Source: Euplotes aediculatus (taxonomy: Eukaryota > Ciliophora > Spirotrichea > Euplotida > Euplotidae). From it: DNA of 21,329 nucleotides. The notes beneath the pieces were generated by a model. It made no database searches and was not told the origin of the DNA. It saw only the letters and a program-made list of their open reading frames with translations. The translations under genes were made by a program, and so were the position numbers. The first letter of the stretch is position 1. The number at the start of each line of letters is the position of its first letter. The stretch covers positions 1 through 21,329 of the forward strand of contig JAQGFW010005429.1 of NCBI GenBank assembly GCA_030463445.1. Reading direction: 5' to 3'. This document shows positions 21,302 to 21,329 of the stretch, piece after piece.

Positions 21302-21329
21302 GGGGTTTTGGGGTTTTGGGGTTTTGGGG
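21302..21329. repeat. Right telomere, G4T4 repeat
   Basis: GGGGTTTT units occupy the last 28 bases, the mirror image of the left end. The gene 1 start codon is 53 bases inside, leaving very little room for an upstream control region, as is usual on Euplotes chromosomes. Confidence 0.98.

Noticed and set aside
1-21329. Telomere-bearing transposon (TBE or Tec type) rather than a chromosome
   Set aside because: The ends are pure telomere of exact chromosomal length without longer terminal inverted repeats, the size is wrong, and no transposase-like frame was seen.

Overview
The window is a complete macronuclear chromosome of a spirotrich ciliate, almost certainly a Euplotes. Both ends carry 28 bases of telomere (C4A4 units at 1-28, G4T4 units at 21302-21329). 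This equals the known 28-bp duplex telomere of Euplotes, whereas Oxytricha and Stylonychia have about 20 bp. A TTGAA core lies 17 bases inside the left telomere, the spacing known for the Euplotes chromosome breakage sequence. Coding exons use in-frame TGA (read as Cys in the Euplotes code) and end at TAA or TAG. The DNA is very AT-rich, so exons were recognised by codon texture, GT-AG borders and matching phase across introns. Many introns are only 25-29 nt.

Layout. Gene A (minus, 143 to about 2440 or beyond) has an acidic/lysine/serine-rich tail at the left end. Gene G (minus, 3035-5520) follows. Gene E (plus, 5914-6211) is a small two-exon gene that converges on gene F (minus, 6274-8530). 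Gene F and gene P1 (plus, 8665-9631) are divergent across 134 bp. Plus-strand exons continue as P2 (to 10867), P3 (11386-12105) and a small basic gene (12126-12424), which stops 25 bp from the stop of convergent gene 3 (minus, 12450-13898). P4 (plus, 14014-14556) is divergent from gene 3. A poorly coding stretch (14557-15838) is followed by gene 2 (minus, 15839-17774) and gene 1 (minus, 17937-21248). Gene 1 is the best-resolved model: 16 exons, 529 residues, starting 53 bp from the right telomere.

No protein could be assigned to a known family by eye, so no pathway is proposed. Several genes contain one or more in-frame TAA/TAG codons at which the coding frame resumes shifted. This fits the programmed ribosomal frameshifting for which Euplotes is known; the clearest is a +1 site at 9520-9522. 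Three more GC-rich patches that do not fit the local gene models contain hairpins and could be non-coding RNA genes. Exon borders in genes A, F, 2, P2 and P3 are partly unresolved; the stated spans are loci rather than finished models.
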